Source: DASPTT01 sp035623275 (GTDB taxonomy: Bacteria; Actinomycetota; Acidimicrobiia; Acidimicrobiales; UBA8190). Taken from it: a stretch of 6,383 nt of DNA. Under the pieces are notes generated by a model that was given only the letters and a program-made list of their open reading frames with translations, did no database searches and was not told the DNA's origin. The stretch covers positions 1-6,383 of the forward strand of contig DASPTT010000027.1 of NCBI GenBank assembly GCA_035623275.1, read 5' to 3'. The position numbers and the translations under genes were made by a program. This document shows, piece after piece, positions 5,574 through 6,383 of this stretch; positions within the stretch are counted from its first letter, which is position 1; each line of letters starts with the position of its first letter.

Positions 5574-6383
5574 TGGACCTGCCGCCGGCGCTCCGGTTCC
5601 CGCCGGGGGTGGCACCGTCCGCGCCGTCACCGACGCCAGCGACGCCCGACGCGCCGTCACCGGCGCCGCCCGACGCCCCGTCGTCGACGCGAGCGGCACC
5701 GTCGACGCTCATGGCCCGTGACGTCAGTGCCTGGTTCGGGACCATGAAAGTCCTCGAACGCGTGTCCCTCGACATGCGCCCGGGCCGGGTCACCGCCTTG
5801 ATCGGCCCGTCGGGGTGCGGGAAGTCCACCTTCCTGCGCATCCTCAACCGCATGCACGAGCTCGTCCCCGGGGCCGCCCTGGCCGGCTCGGTCTCCTTGG
5901 ACGGGATCGACGTGTACGGACCGGCGATCCCGGTCACCGACACGCGGCTGCACATCGGGATGGTGTTCCAGAAGCCGAACCCGTTCCCGTCCATGACCAT
6001 CGCGCAGAACGTGCTCTCGGGCCTGCGCCTGTCGGGCACGAAGACCGACAATCCGGACGCCGTCGTCCAGGAGGCCCTGACGCGGGCCGGGTTGTGGAGG
6101 GAGGCACGCAACAGGCTGAACGAGCCGGGGGCGGCGATGTCGGGAGGCCAGCAGCAGCGGCTCTGCATCGCGCGGGCCCTCGCCGTCCGGCCCAAGGTCC
6201 TGCTGATGGACGAGCCGTGCTCGGCGCTCGACCCGACGTCGACGCGCCGCATCGAGGAGACGATCGCCGAGATCTCGCACGAGGTCACGATCGTCATCGT
6301 CACGCACAACATGCAGCAGGCCCAGAGGGTCTCGCAGCACTGTGCGTTCTTCCTCGCAGGCGAGAACGAACCCGGCCGCGTCG
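5567..6383 (+). CDS. pstB: Phosphate ABC transporter ATP-binding protein PstB (3' end cut by window)
   Basis: This is the cytoplasmic ATPase that drives phosphate import through PstCA. The frame runs from 5567 to the window end without a stop; 272 residues are visible and perhaps about 20-25 are missing. ABC motifs appear in order: the A-loop region AWFG (53-56), Walker A GPSGCGKST (80-88), Q-loop VFQKPNPFP (133-141), signature MSGGQQQR (191-198, Met in place of the usual Leu), Walker B VLLMDEP (211-217) with catalytic Glu216, D-loop SALDP, and the H-loop VTHNMQQAQR with His247. CSALDP, QKPNPFP and THNMQQA are typical of PstB. The first 48 residues are a Pro/Ala/Ser-rich extension not usual for PstB, whose domain normally starts near the N-terminus. 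ATG at 5711 (residue 49) would give a standard protein but leave a 137-bp gap in an otherwise overlapping operon. GTG 5570 and ATG 5573 are also possible starts. Confidence 0.93.
   Translation, partial: MVMDLPPALRFPPGVAPSAPSPTPATPDAPSPAPPDAPSSTRAAPSTLMARDVSAWFGTMKVLERVSLDMRPGRVTALIGPSGCGKSTFLRILNRMHELVPGAALAGSVSLDGIDVYGPAIPVTDTRLHIGMVFQKPNPFPSMTIAQNVLSGLRLSGTKTDNPDAVVQEALTRAGLWREARNRLNEPGAAMSGGQQQRLCIARALAVRPKVLLMDEPCSALDPTSTRRIEETIAEISHEVTIVIVTHNMQQAQRVSQHCAFFLAGENEPGRV

Noticed and set aside
2350..5699. Very long open frames on the minus strand (2350-4119 and 3639-5699)
   Set aside because: They lie antisense to clearly recognisable pst genes, have Arg/Gly/Asp-rich low-quality protein sequence without motifs, and are expected where third codon positions are almost all G or C.
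1..6383. Promoters, terminators, PHO-box-like sites, RNA genes, CRISPR arrays or mobile elements
   Set aside because: Genes overlap throughout and leave no intergenic space; no tRNA-like, CRISPR-like or inverted-repeat-bounded structure was seen. The operon promoter must lie upstream of the window.

Overview
The window holds most of one operon, all on the + strand, for a high-affinity phosphate (Pst-type) ABC transporter. The DNA is strongly GC-rich with G/C at nearly all third codon positions. Export signals without a lipobox, Ser/Thr/Gly-rich stalks and LAxTG-type C-terminal signals point to a Gram-positive, high-GC actinobacterium. Placement below phylum level (for example Acidimicrobiia) is a guess, since no marker gene is present.

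Layout from left to right: (1) positions 1-327, the 3' end of an exported protein, showing only a low-complexity stalk and a LAYTG / membrane helix / Arg tail; (2) 324-1319, permease PstC; (3) 1316-2485, permease PstA with two apparent extra N-terminal helices; (4) 2482-4074, a PstS-like phosphate-binding protein with a C-terminal wall/membrane anchor; (5) 4071-5573, a second, divergent PstS-like protein with the same anchor type but altered ligand-site positions; (6) 5567 to the window end, the ATPase PstB, cut near its C-terminus and preceded by a Pro/Ala-rich extension. Every junction overlaps: four by 4 bp (GTGA or ATGA) and the last by 1-7 bp depending on the start chosen. There is no intergenic space for an internal promoter or terminator, so the genes are probably co-transcribed and translationally coupled.

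How they work together: PstC and PstA form the membrane channel, PstB powers it, and the binding proteins supply substrate outside the membrane. The unusual points are that two PstS-like proteins sit between pstA and pstB, with probably a third before pstC; that all three exported proteins carry LAxTG-type C-terminal anchors instead of the usual N-terminal lipid anchor; and that the second complete binding protein seems to have lost key phosphate-contacting residues. This looks like a wall- or membrane-tethered, multi-receptor variant of the Pst system.
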